In this document: one piece after another, positions 54,079 to 62,111 of the stretch | Layout of the letters: each line of letters begins with the position of its first letter | Position numbering within the stretch: the stretch's first letter is position 1 | Assembly: GCF_003347205.1 (NCBI RefSeq) | Contig: NZ_QQBJ01000002.1 | Coordinates: forward strand, 310,001-374,000 | From: Mycolicibacterium moriokaense | Lineage (GTDB): Bacteria > Actinomycetota > Actinomycetes > Mycobacteriales > Mycobacteriaceae | Reading direction: 5' to 3' | DNA length: 64,000 bases | The notes under the pieces: model-generated | Database searches by the model: none | What the model was told of the DNA's origin: nothing | Seen by the model: the letters and a program-made list of their open reading frames with translations, nothing else | Translations under genes and position numbers: made by a program

Positions 54079-55272
54079 GTGAACGACCAGCCGCGGGTCA
54101 CCGTCAACGGATCCTGCTCTCCTGCCTTCGTGGGGGTCCGCGACGCGTTCTGCGCCAACTTCCGCGACCGCGGCGAGGTCGGCGCCGCCGTCGCCGTCTG
54201 GGTGGACGGTGACCTCGCCGTCGACCTCTGGGGCGGCTGCGCTGGCGCCGACGGTGAAAGGCCTTGGCAGCAGGACACTCTCGCCAGCATCTTCTCCGGG
54301 TCGAAAGCTTTGACCAGCACCTGCCTTCACCTGCTGGCCGACCGGGGCGAAGTCGACCTGGGCGCGCCCGTCGCAGAGTATTGGCCCGAATTCGCCGAAG
54401 CCGGAAAGCAGGACATCACAGTCGCCATGGTGATGGGGCATCGCTCCGGCGTGATCGGGCCCCGAACCCGCCTGTCGCCGAACGAAACTCTGAACTGGCA
54501 CGACGTCTGCGCGCAGCTCGCGGCGGCCGAACCCTGGTGGCGGCCCGGCAGCGCGCAGGGCTATCACATGGTCAGCTTCGGTTTCATCGTCGGCGAGATC
54601 GTTCGTCGCGTCTCGGGCCGAACCCTCGGCGAATACCTCCGCAAGGAAATCGCCGAACCCCTTGGCCTGGACGTCCATATCGGGCTACCGCACGCCGAAC
54701 ATCATCGCTGTGCCGACATGATCAACAAACCGCACATCCGCGCCGTCCTCGCCAACGGCGGCGCACCCGGCTATCCCACCCGCCTCGACGAGCACCCGAT
54801 GGCGGCGTTCTCGGTCGCCATGGGCTTCATCCCCGATGACGAACTCGGCTCGAACGACATCACCGCCTGGCGATCCGCGGAGTTTCCCGCCACCAACGCC
54901 CATGTGAGCGCGCTCGGGCTCGCCACGTTCTACAACGCGCTCGCCCACGGCAAGATCCTCAGCCATGACCACATGGAGAAATGCCGAATCTCGCAGGGCG
55001 GCTTCGACACCGACGTCGTCCTCGGACCGCGGGTGGCCGACCACGGGTGGGGTTTGGGCTACATGCTCAACCAGCGAGGCGTCAACGGCCCCAACACGCG
55101 CACGTTCGGCCACGGCGGATCGGGCGGAAGCTTCGGCTTCGTCGACCTCGAACACCGCATCGGCTATGCGTACGTGATGAACTACTTCGACGCCACCAAA
55201 TGCAATGCCGACCCCCGCAGCGTCGCGCTGTCCGACGAGGTCTACTCCGCTCTGGGCGTAACCCGCAGTTAG
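54079..55272 (+). CDS. lipP: Serine hydrolase of the beta-lactamase/EstB family (LipP-like)
   Basis: 397 aa. Class C beta-lactamase/carboxylesterase fold with the nucleophile motif S-x-x-K (Ser73-Gly-Ser-Lys76 in IFSGSKAL), a Tyr-containing second motif in GYHMVSFGF and the HGGSGGSFGF loop. GTG 54079 is preceded by a perfect AGGAGG at 54070-54075; an upstream ATG (54040) lacks one. Its position next to the Nei-like gene and rpiB corresponds to lipP (Rv2463) of M. tuberculosis, which adjoins tig there. No signal peptide. Esterase or lipase activity on short acyl chains is likely. Confidence 0.87.
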   Translation: MNDQPRVTVNGSCSPAFVGVRDAFCANFRDRGEVGAAVAVWVDGDLAVDLWGGCAGADGERPWQQDTLASIFSGSKALTSTCLHLLADRGEVDLGAPVAEYWPEFAEAGKQDITVAMVMGHRSGVIGPRTRLSPNETLNWHDVCAQLAAAEPWWRPGSAQGYHMVSFGFIVGEIVRRVSGRTLGEYLRKEIAEPLGLDVHIGLPHAEHHRCADMINKPHIRAVLANGGAPGYPTRLDEHPMAAFSVAMGFIPDDELGSNDITAWRSAEFPATNAHVSALGLATFYNALAHGKILSHDHMEKCRISQGGFDTDVVLGPRVADHGWGLGYMLNQRGVNGPNTRTFGHGGSGGSFGFVDLEHRIGYAYVMNYFDATKCNADPRSVALSDEVYSALGVTRS

Positions 55273-55317
55273 TTCGCAGCCCGTTCAGCGGGTTCACAGC
55301 TAGGTACGCTGGACGCC

Positions 55318-56139
55318 ATGAACGGGGTCTTGCTCGTCCTCATCCTTGTGGTGGTTGCCGCGATCGGACTGGCGGTCTGGAGCGCGTCGCGTAACTCGGC
55401 CAGTCGAAACGCGGCCTCGCTGGCCGACGCCAAGGCCGACGCGCGCCGGGTCATCGACCGCCTCGGCGGCCAGGTGCTCAACCTGACCGGCACCGACGAC
55501 GCGTCCAAGCAGGCGCTGGTCGACGCGTCGGAGCGGTTCACCGCCGCGGGTGCGCAGATCGAACAGGCCACCACCGCCAAGCAGGCACTGCTGGCCAAGG
55601 AGAGCGCTCTCGAGGGCCTGTACTACGTGCGCGCCGCCCGCACGTCGATGGGTATGGATCCCGGCCCGGAGTTGGAGACGCTGTCCGGTCAGAAGTCCGC
55701 GGGCGTCGTCACCGAAGACCGCCGAATCAACTTCGAGGGCCGCGAGATCGAGGCCTCGCCCAACCCGACCACGCGCACGCCGAACTACTACCCCGGCGGA
55801 CGTGTCGCCGGCCGGCCCGTACCCGCAGGTTGGTACTCCGAGCCGTGGTGGAAGCCCGCACTGGTCGCCGGCGCCTGGGGCCTTGGCTCCGTGTTGTTGT
55901 TTGACGCGTTGTTCACCGGCATGCACGGCGTCGACTACGGCGCTCAGGGCTTCGAAAGCGGTTACGGCGACGGCTATTCCGACGGCTTCGCGGCCGGGCA
56001 GGACGGCGGGTACGACGGCGGCGGCGACATGGGCGGCGGCGACGGCGGCTGGGGTGGCGACAGCTGGGGCGGTGGCGACGGCGGCGGCTGGGGCGACTTC
56101 GGCGGCGGCGACTTCGGTGGAGACTTCGGCGGCTTCTAG
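55318..56139 (+). CDS. Membrane protein with coiled region and Gly/Asp-rich C-terminus (DUF1542-like)
   Basis: 273 aa. N-terminal membrane helix (LLVLILVVVAAIGLAVW), a helical region about residues 30-110 rich in Ala/Lys/Asp, the motif NYYPGGRVAGRPVPAGWYSEPWW in pieces around 160-182, a second hydrophobic segment (ALVAGAWGLGSVLLFDALF), and a tail of about 60 residues almost wholly Gly, Asp, Trp, Tyr and Phe. A mycobacterial conserved hypothetical layout. The stop overlaps the stop of the convergent NTF2-like gene by four bases. Function unknown. Confidence 0.8.
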   Translation: MNGVLLVLILVVVAAIGLAVWSASRNSASRNAASLADAKADARRVIDRLGGQVLNLTGTDDASKQALVDASERFTAAGAQIEQATTAKQALLAKESALEGLYYVRAARTSMGMDPGPELETLSGQKSAGVVTEDRRINFEGREIEASPNPTTRTPNYYPGGRVAGRPVPAGWYSEPWWKPALVAGAWGLGSVLLFDALFTGMHGVDYGAQGFESGYGDGYSDGFAAGQDGGYDGGGDMGGGDGGWGGDSWGGGDGGGWGDFGGGDFGGDFGGF

Positions 56140-56492
56140 CCCGGCTGCGCAGCGAGCAGCGGCCGCGGATCGAATCGCAACTCGATACTGCGGATCAACC
56201 CGTCGCGCACCACATGCCACTCTGCGCACTCCAGCGCGCCCGCGGCCGTGTCGAGGCGGTAGAACGCCGCCACGTTCACCCCGTCCTCGTCGGCGAAAAT
56301 GATGTGCCAGACGATGCCGGTGGTGACCTGCGCCAGGCCGGTCAGCGCCGCGACCATGTCCTCGGCGTTGGTGAACGTGTCCATCGGACCGCGGAATGCG
56401 AGGTCGTCGGCGATCAGCGCCCTGGCGGCCGCGATATCCCCCGATGCCCATGCCTCGTTGTAGGTCCTGACGGTTTCCACGCTGCCGGTCAT
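56136..56492 (-). CDS. NTF2-like / SnoaL-like protein
   Basis: 118 aa. A helix-rich start (VETVRTYNEAWASGDIAAARALI) followed by strands with DDLAFRGPMDTFTNAEDMVAAL and a final IELRFDPRP, the cone-shaped NTF2 fold of SnoaL-type cyclases and many polyketide- or steroid-related proteins. Either ATG 56492 or the adjoining GTG 56495 starts it. Convergent with the preceding gene. Substrate or ligand unknown; such proteins include isomerases and hydrolases as well as non-enzymatic ones. Confidence 0.78.
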   Translation of the reverse strand: MTGSVETVRTYNEAWASGDIAAARALIADDLAFRGPMDTFTNAEDMVAALTGLAQVTTGIVWHIIFADEDGVNVAAFYRLDTAAGALECAEWHVVRDGLIRSIELRFDPRPLLAAQPG

Positions 56493-56520
56493 CACGACAT
56501 CGTATCGGGCGCAGTTGAAT

Positions 56521-58212
56521 TCAGAACCGGCTTTCCAGACGCGCGGACACCCCGGCCTCCTGAAGGTCGAGCCGTTCCAGCATCGCGCGCACGGCTTCGT
56601 CCTCGATGCGGCCGGCGTCGCGCTCTTCGATCAACACCGTCCGCTGCGCGGTCAGCACATCGCGATACAGCGCCGAGAACACTTCGGAGCGCTTGGTGTG
56701 CGCCTCGGGATCCGGCATCTCGTCGGCGTCCTGGGAGTGCCGGGCAATCACCGCGCGGATCTCGGCGAGCACCCGTGGATCCATCCCCTCAGGCGGGTTG
56801 GCCCGGAACTCAGCCAGCACGTCGTCGGCGGCGTCATGCACCACGCGTTCGGCCTTCAACTCCTCTTCCCGGTCGGCGGCGTGGTCGTCGGTGAACCGCG
56901 ACACGTGCAGCCGCCTGATCAGCAGCGGCAGCGTCCACCCCTGGATCAACAGGGTGCCGACGCTGACCACGAACGCGATCGCCTGAACCATCGAGCGCTC
57001 CGGAAACGGCGCGCCGGACGCCGTCGTCGCCGGGATCGCCGCCGCCGCGGCCAGCGTCACCACCCCGCGCATCCCCGTCCACGACACGACCACGCTCTCC
57101 TGCCATGTCAGCGGTCTGCGGTCGATGCGCGAGCGCCACTTGCCCGGCGGCTTCGAGCGTCGTCGGGTGCCCAGCGCGCCGCGGCCGCCGGTCATCGGGA
57201 CGGGCACGCTGAGGCGGTTCTCCACATGCGACGACAGTTTGTTGCGCCCGAACATCGCAAACACCGATATCGGCCGGATCACCAGCACGATGAGCAGCAC
57301 GATCGCCGACCCGACGGCGGCCTGCGTCAGCGAGTCGTGCGACTCGCGCAGGTCCTCCAGCACGAACCGCAGATGCAGCCCGATGTAGGCGAATACGAAC
57401 GCCTCGAGCAGCACGTCGACCGAATTCCATACATGCCGCTCCTGCAGCCGTGTCTGATAGCCGGCGCCCAGCGTCCCGTTGCCGACGACGAAGCCGGCGA
57501 CGACCACTGCCAGCACCCCCGATGCGTGCAATTCCTCGGCCGCGAGGAACGCGGCGAACGGCACCACCAGCCCCTGCACCGTCTCCAGGCCGGGGTTGGC
57601 CAGTCGCCGTCGAATCCACAACGTCACGTAGCCCAGCGCCGCACCCACCAGCGGGCCCAGCACGGCGCTGTAGCCGAACAGCAGCAGCGGGTTCTCGATG
57701 AAGGTCTCGGTGCCCGCGACCTGCGCGACGGCGATCGTGAACATCGTCAGCGCCGCCGCATCGTTGATCAGGGACTCCCCGGTCAAGATCGCCATCACCC
57801 GCTTCGGCAGGCCGAGTTTGCGACCGACCGCCACGGCGGTGACGGCGTCGGGCGGAGCCACGATCGCGCCGAGCACCAACGCCGTGCCGAACGACAGCGG
57901 AACCACCACCAGCCACGACGACACCATCGCCACGGCGAACGCGGTGACCACGACGAGGCCGACGCCGAGGCCGAGGATCGGCCGAATGTTGCGCAGGAAC
58001 GTCGGAAACGAGAAGTCCAGCGCGGCCGAGTACAGCAGCGGCGGCAACACCACCGACAGCAGGATGTGCGAATCCAGTTCGGGCGCCTCGAATCCCGGCA
58101 GGAACGACACGGCGATGCCGATGACGACGATGATCAGGGCGGGTTCGAGTCCGCGCCGATGCGCCATCGCGGTGACCACGATCGCTCCGACGACCACGAG
58201 GATGAGTTCCAC
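56521..58212 (-). CDS. Na+/H+ antiporter, CPA1 (NhaP) family
   Basis: 563 aa with 10-12 membrane helices and a cytosolic C-terminal regulatory helix bundle of about 120 residues. CPA1 ion-site signatures: FGTALVLGAIVAPPDAVTAVAV (with PPDA) and LTGESLINDAAALTMF (the ND-Asp pair). Ends with a charged tail rich in Arg and Glu. GTG start. Exports Na+ in exchange for protons at the inner membrane. No clear operon partner; the Nei-like gene lies 55 bp upstream on the same strand. Confidence 0.93.
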   Translation of the reverse strand: MELILVVVGAIVVTAMAHRRGLEPALIIVVIGIAVSFLPGFEAPELDSHILLSVVLPPLLYSAALDFSFPTFLRNIRPILGLGVGLVVVTAFAVAMVSSWLVVVPLSFGTALVLGAIVAPPDAVTAVAVGRKLGLPKRVMAILTGESLINDAAALTMFTIAVAQVAGTETFIENPLLLFGYSAVLGPLVGAALGYVTLWIRRRLANPGLETVQGLVVPFAAFLAAEELHASGVLAVVVAGFVVGNGTLGAGYQTRLQERHVWNSVDVLLEAFVFAYIGLHLRFVLEDLRESHDSLTQAAVGSAIVLLIVLVIRPISVFAMFGRNKLSSHVENRLSVPVPMTGGRGALGTRRRSKPPGKWRSRIDRRPLTWQESVVVSWTGMRGVVTLAAAAAIPATTASGAPFPERSMVQAIAFVVSVGTLLIQGWTLPLLIRRLHVSRFTDDHAADREEELKAERVVHDAADDVLAEFRANPPEGMDPRVLAEIRAVIARHSQDADEMPDPEAHTKRSEVFSALYRDVLTAQRTVLIEERDAGRIEDEAVRAMLERLDLQEAGVSARLESRF

Positions 58213-58267
58213 GCGCCCGATTGTCTCTGAGCCGAGCGCCGATTTCTTCCCGCGGCGAAGAGGCGCC

Positions 58268-59062
58268 CTACTTCTGGCAGTTCGGGCACCAGAACAGGTT
58301 GCGTCCTTCCAGCACCGCGGTGCGCACCTCGGTGCCGCACACCCGGCACGGGTCGCCGGCGCGCCGGTAGACGTAGGTGCGCGGCCGGCCCTTGCGGTAG
58401 GAGCCCGGGCCGTGGTCGTCCTCGGGATCGACGGTGATGATCTTGCCGCGGCGCAGCCCGACCTTCATCAGCTCGACCAGGTCGGTCCACATCGCGTCGA
58501 ACTCCTCGGCTCCGATCTTGGTGCCGGGCCGGTACGGGTCGACGCGATGACGGAACAGCAGCTCGCAGCGATACACGTTGCCGACCCCGGCGATCACCGT
58601 CTGGTCCATCAACAATGCGCCGATCGGCCTGCGCGACTTGGTGATTCGAGCCCATGCCAGCGAACCGTCGGCGTCGCGGCGCAGCGGGTCGGGCCCCAGG
58701 CGCGCGACGACGTCGTCGACCTCGGCCTCCTCGATCACCTCACACACCGTCGGCCCGCGCAGGTCGGTGCCGAACTCGGTGCCGACCATCCGCATCCGCA
58801 CCTGGCCCACCGGCGCAGGCATCGGCAGGGCGACCTCGCTGAACGTGCCGTACAACCCGAGGTGCACATGCACGACGCGGCCGCCGTCGTAGTGATGAAA
58901 CAGGTGCTTGCCCCAGGCGCTGGTCTTCTTCAGCACGCGGCCACTGACTGCCGCGGCGCCGTCGGCGAAGCGCCCCTGCGGGCTGGACACGATGACGGGC
59001 GCTCGCCCGAACTTGCGCTGATGGAGCCGGGCCAGCCGGTGAAGGGTGTGGCCTTCGGGCAT
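58268..59062 (-). CDS. Fpg/Nei family DNA glycosylase (Nei2-like, Rv2464c type)
   Basis: 264 aa. Starts MPEGHTLH, where Pro2 and Glu3 are the Schiff-base nucleophile pair; H2TH region with LLMDQTVIAGVGNVY; C-terminal zinc finger with CRVCGTEV and CPNCQ. Removes oxidised pyrimidines and cleaves the strand in base-excision repair. Same-strand neighbour of rpiB with a 3-bp gap, as in M. tuberculosis (Rv2464c-Rv2465c). Confidence 0.94.
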   Translation of the reverse strand: MPEGHTLHRLARLHQRKFGRAPVIVSSPQGRFADGAAAVSGRVLKKTSAWGKHLFHHYDGGRVVHVHLGLYGTFSEVALPMPAPVGQVRMRMVGTEFGTDLRGPTVCEVIEEAEVDDVVARLGPDPLRRDADGSLAWARITKSRRPIGALLMDQTVIAGVGNVYRCELLFRHRVDPYRPGTKIGAEEFDAMWTDLVELMKVGLRRGKIITVDPEDDHGPGSYRKGRPRTYVYRRAGDPCRVCGTEVRTAVLEGRNLFWCPNCQK

Positions 59063-59065
59063 CCG

Positions 59066-59554
59066 TCAGGCCGGCGCGTCGGGCACGGCGGGCGGAACGT
59101 GCGTCTCTTCGTACTTCTTCAGGATGTCGATACGACGCTGGTGCCGCTCGGCCTTGGACCACTCCGCGTCGAGGAAGGCGTCGACGATCTCCAGCGCCTC
59201 GGGCACCGTGTGCATGCGCGCGCCGATGCCCATCACCTGGGCGTTGTTGTGCTGTCGCGCCAGTGACGCGGTCTCGGTGCTCCACGCCAGCGCGCAGCGC
59301 ACTCCGGGCACCTTGTTGGCGGCGATCTGCTCCCCGTTGCCCGAGCCGCCGATGACGATGCCCAGGCTCTCGTTGTCGCCGACGGTCTTCAGCGCGGCGG
59401 CGATGCAGAACGCCGGGTAGTCGTCCTCGGCGTCGTAGGTGTAGGCGCCGCAGTCGACGGGGTCGTGCCCGTTCTTCTTGAGGTGCTCGATGATCTCGTT
59501 CTTGAGTTCGAAGCCCGCATGGTCAGAGCCCAGGTAGACGCGCATGGCGGCCAT
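59066..59554 (-). CDS. rpiB: Ribose-5-phosphate isomerase B
   Basis: 162 aa. Isomerises ribose 5-phosphate and ribulose 5-phosphate in the pentose phosphate pathway. RpiB features: MRVYLGSDHAGFELK, DCGAYTYDAEDDYPAF, the anion-hole loop GGSGNGEQIAANKV and HNNAQVMGIGARM. The C-terminal extension HQRRIDILKKYE is shared with M. tuberculosis RpiB. ATG 59554 gives MAAMRVYLG, parallel to MSGMRVYLG in that enzyme. The gene is coupled to the glycosylase gene. Confidence 0.96.
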   Translation of the reverse strand: MAAMRVYLGSDHAGFELKNEIIEHLKKNGHDPVDCGAYTYDAEDDYPAFCIAAALKTVGDNESLGIVIGGSGNGEQIAANKVPGVRCALAWSTETASLARQHNNAQVMGIGARMHTVPEALEIVDAFLDAEWSKAERHQRRIDILKKYEETHVPPAVPDAPA

Positions 59555-59618
59555 TCTGGCAGACGCGGATGTCGGGCCCCAGACGTATCAGCCAACGCGA
59601 GCCCGTCAGCGGTTACGC

Positions 59619-59676
59619 CGATTTCTGCACCACGGCAGCGGTCGAGGAGTTATCCACAGCCCAGGTGCAGAATTCG
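59619..59676. repeat. Palindromic intergenic repeat, family III, copy 2
   Basis: Arms CGATTTCTGCACC (59619-59631) and GGTGCAGAATTCG (59664-59676) pair with one mismatch. It sits between divergent genes (rpiB and 59724), so it is not a terminator here. Confidence 0.7.
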
Positions 59677-59723
59677 ACGACGGAGTCGTCGAAACGTCAG
59701 TCGCGGTCGCGACCATCCTGGTC

Positions 59724-60599
59724 ATGTCGGACCCATTCATCGCCGCCGAGGCCATGCGCGCAGGCCGACTGACGCGCGGGCAACTGCGGTGGAATCACAC
59801 CGCTATGCAGCCTGGCGTGTACCAATTGAACAGCGCCGAGCACACGCTCTACCGGAAAACGATTGCGGCCTGGCTGTGGACGCGTCGCAGAGGAGTGATC
59901 GCCGGCCGCGCCGCCGCAGCACTGCACGGCGCCAAATGGATCGACGCGTCGACGCCCATTGAAGTCATCGCGAAGCACACACGCCCTCGCAAGGGCGTCA
60001 TTGTCCGCGAGGAGCGCATCGCCGCCGACGAGATCGTCTACGTCGGCGACCTTCCCGTCACCAGCATTGCCCGAACGGCACTGGATATCGGCCGTCATCT
60101 CCCACGCGATATCGCCGTCGCGCACCTAGACGCGTTGGCCGCCGCGACCGGAATCACGTTCACCGACGTGATGGGCCTCGCGCAGAGACATCGCGGCGCT
60201 CGGGGCATCCGTCGAGCGCGCGTCGCAGTCGCGCTGATGAACCCTGGGGCACAGTCGCCTGGGGAGACGCGACTGCGATTGCTCCTCGTCGACGACGGAC
60301 TGCCCCCTCCGCGTACGCAGATCAAAGTGACCGACGGCTACCGCCAGGCGTTCCTCGACATGGGGTACGACGAGCCGATGGTCGGACTCGATTACGAGGG
60401 CTACCACCACAGCGAGGACCGCGACCGCTACGTCTACGACATCGGTCGGGCCGATCTGATCGAGAGCCAAGGGTGGCTCGACCTTCGAGTGGTCAAGGAG
60501 CACAGCAGGCGTTTCACGCTTCATCGCGTGCGCGAGGCATTCGCACGGCGCGGGTGGACGCCGCCGAGATCTGCACACGGGTCGTGGATTCGCGATTGA
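59724..60599 (+). CDS. AbiEi-like winged-helix protein with DUF559/endonuclease-like C-terminus
   Basis: 291 aa. The N-terminal half has a DNA-binding-type segment (RGQLRWNHTAMQPGVYQL) and a middle TALDIGRHLPRDIAVAHLDAL, as in type IV toxin-antitoxin AbiEi antitoxin-like proteins common in mycobacteria. The C-terminal part reads FLDMGYDEPMVGLDYEGYHH and then DIGRADLIESQGWLDLRVV, which fits the PD-(D/E)xK-like core of DUF559/Vsr-related folds. ATG 59724 is preceded by no strong ribosome site. No AbiEii-type toxin gene is next to it. The gene's last codons run into a family III repeat. Confidence 0.68.
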   Translation: MSDPFIAAEAMRAGRLTRGQLRWNHTAMQPGVYQLNSAEHTLYRKTIAAWLWTRRRGVIAGRAAAALHGAKWIDASTPIEVIAKHTRPRKGVIVREERIAADEIVYVGDLPVTSIARTALDIGRHLPRDIAVAHLDALAAATGITFTDVMGLAQRHRGARGIRRARVAVALMNPGAQSPGETRLRLLLVDDGLPPPRTQIKVTDGYRQAFLDMGYDEPMVGLDYEGYHHSEDRDRYVYDIGRADLIESQGWLDLRVVKEHSRRFTLHRVREAFARRGWTPPRSAHGSWIRD

Positions 60600-60624
60600 C
60601 CACAGCCATCATGCAGAATTCGGC
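60563..60624. repeat. Palindromic repeat, family III, copy 3 (overlaps a gene end)
   Basis: Arms GCCGAGATCTGCA (60563-60575) and TGCAGAATTCGGC (60612-60624) pair at 11 of 13 positions. The left arm and loop encode the last 12 or so residues of the preceding protein. Confidence 0.65.
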
Positions 60625-60633
60625 GTTGAGAAC

Positions 60634-60714
60634 TCAGCCGACCCCTGCCCAATCGTCGGCTCAGCCGACCCCTAACCAATCGTCGGCTCAGCCGACCCCT
60701 AACCAATCGTCGGC
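60634..60714. repeat. 27-bp tandem repeat, three units plus a 9-bp partial
   Basis: Units at 60634-60660, 60661-60687 and 60688-60714; units 2 and 3 are identical and unit 1 differs at two adjacent positions (CTGCC for CTAAC region). Each unit begins TCAGCCGACCCCT and ends CAATCGTCGGC, so each contains an AGCCGAC/GTCGGCT hairpin. A partial fourth (TCAGCCGAC) begins with the stop codon of the oxygenase gene, so the array duplicates that gene's last codons. Confidence 0.9.
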
Positions 60715-61674
60715 TCAGCCGACGGTGATCGCGTCGAGGCGTTCCTTGATGAACTCCGACGACGTGACAGGCGCCAGACCCGCCACCCGTCCGATCGGCG
60801 GCGCCAGCGGCGTGACCAGCGCGTCGTGGTTGGCCTCGTAGAAGTAGATGAGCGACACCAGATCCTCTTCCGGGGCGTGCGGCTGCGGCGGCAGCACCCG
60901 GTGGCGTCCCGACGGCCACCGCCTGCCGCTCCAGTACTCGAGCAGGTCACCGATGTTGACGGTCAACGCGTCGGGGTCATACGGGGCGTCGGCCCAGTCG
61001 TCGGCGTCCGAATACACCTGCAGCCCACCGGCTCCGGGCTCGCGATCGAGGATCGTGACGGTGCCGAAATCGGTGTGCGGGCCGATGCGGAACTGCCCGG
61101 GTTCGGGCTCGCCGACCACGCTGACGGGCGGATAGTGGTTGATGTTCATCGTCCAGGTAGGGCGACTGGCGAGCTCGGTGAACGGATTTTCGGACAGACC
61201 GAGCGCATGCGCGAACAGCGCCAGCAGCTCGTCGGAGACGCGCCGCATCTCGGCTGTATACGCCGTCACCAGCGTCTGCAGCGTCGACACTTCGGCGGGC
61301 CACACGTTGGGCGCGAACCAGATCCGGTCGACATCGGGGTCACCGGTCGCCGTCTCGGCGCCCAGGCTGTAGCTCTCCTTGAGGTCCGGCGGTGTCTCGG
61401 TGCCCTCGGCGTAGGCGTTGGCCTCGGCACCGGGCGCGATCCAGCCGTGGCCGCCGACCGCCACCGAATACCGCTGCTTGACGTCGTCGGGCAGCGCGAA
61501 GAACTCCCGCGACGCCGCGCGCACGTCGCGGGCCAGCGTCGGGTCCACCCCGTGACCGGTGACCAGGATGAAGCCTGCCCGCTGCAGCCCTTCGTCAACG
61601 GCTGCTGCAACGTCGTCGGCCTCCGTGCCGCCCGCGCGCCAGCGCGAAACATCAACGGTGGCAATTGTATTCAT
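60715..61674 (-). CDS. 2-oxoglutarate/Fe(II)-dependent oxygenase, IPNS-like family
   Basis: 319 aa. N-terminal DIOX_N region (DEGLQRAGFILVTGHGVD) and the double-stranded beta-helix with iron triad His200-x-Asp202 (GPHTDF) and His258 (SGRHRV). In this family a downstream R-x-S binds 2-oxoglutarate; here Ser274 is present but the Arg position is Leu272. ATG 61674 overlaps the deaminase stop (ATGA), so it is third in an NCS1 permease/deaminase/oxygenase operon. A pyrimidine-like substrate is a reasonable guess. The last codons are repeated in the tandem array beyond the stop. Confidence 0.85.
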   Translation of the reverse strand: MNTIATVDVSRWRAGGTEADDVAAAVDEGLQRAGFILVTGHGVDPTLARDVRAASREFFALPDDVKQRYSVAVGGHGWIAPGAEANAYAEGTETPPDLKESYSLGAETATGDPDVDRIWFAPNVWPAEVSTLQTLVTAYTAEMRRVSDELLALFAHALGLSENPFTELASRPTWTMNINHYPPVSVVGEPEPGQFRIGPHTDFGTVTILDREPGAGGLQVYSDADDWADAPYDPDALTVNIGDLLEYWSGRRWPSGRHRVLPPQPHAPEEDLVSLIYFYEANHDALVTPLAPPIGRVAGLAPVTSSEFIKERLDAITVG

Positions 61675-62111
61675 TCGCCGATGTCCTCCGCCCAGAGATC
61701 CGCGTTGGCAGCGATGAACTCGTTCATCATCGTCTTGCACCGAGTGTCGTCGAGCACCGTGACCGTCACCCCGTGTTCAGCAAGCCAGTCGTGCCCGCCG
61801 TAAAACGTCGACGCTTCGCCGACGACGACGGCGCCGATGTTGAACTGCCGCACCAGGCCGCTGCAGTACCAGCACGGCGAGAGGGTCGTCACCATCACCG
61901 TCGAGCGGTAGTTGCGCTGACGGCCCGCGGCCCGGAACGCGTCGGTCTCGGCGTGCACCGACGGGTCGTCCTGCTGCACGCGGCGGTTGTGTCCGCTGCC
62001 GAGCAGGGCGCCGTCGGCGCCGAACAGCGCTGCACCGATGGGAATGCCGCCCTCCGCGAGACCTTTGCGCGCCTCGTCGACGGCGACGTCGAGCATCTGC
62101 TCGGGTGTCAC
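61671..62111 (-). CDS. Cytosine/guanine deaminase-like zinc hydrolase
   Basis: 146 aa from GTG 62111, which overlaps the permease stop by four bases (GTGA); a longer ATG start at 62165 would lie inside the permease. Zinc/catalytic motifs HAETDA and SPCWYCSG are those of the CDA fold; the PCWYC form and length resemble yeast-type cytosine deaminase and related nucleobase deaminases. Followed by the oxygenase with ATGA overlap. Next to an NCS1 (CodB/allantoin-type) permease, so nucleobase deamination is likely; whether cytosine is the base is not certain. Confidence 0.85.
   Translation of the reverse strand: MTPEQMLDVAVDEARKGLAEGGIPIGAALFGADGALLGSGHNRRVQQDDPSVHAETDAFRAAGRQRNYRSTVMVTTLSPCWYCSGLVRQFNIGAVVVGEASTFYGGHDWLAEHGVTVTVLDDTRCKTMMNEFIAANADLWAEDIGE

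Noticed and set aside
53689-54678. 329-codon - strand frame opposite lipP and its upstream region
   Set aside because: Antisense shadow; lipP has an AGGAGG site and catalytic SxxK on the + strand.
60634-60714. CRISPR-like array
   Set aside because: The units are directly adjacent with no spacers and no cas genes are nearby; it is a simple tandem repeat.
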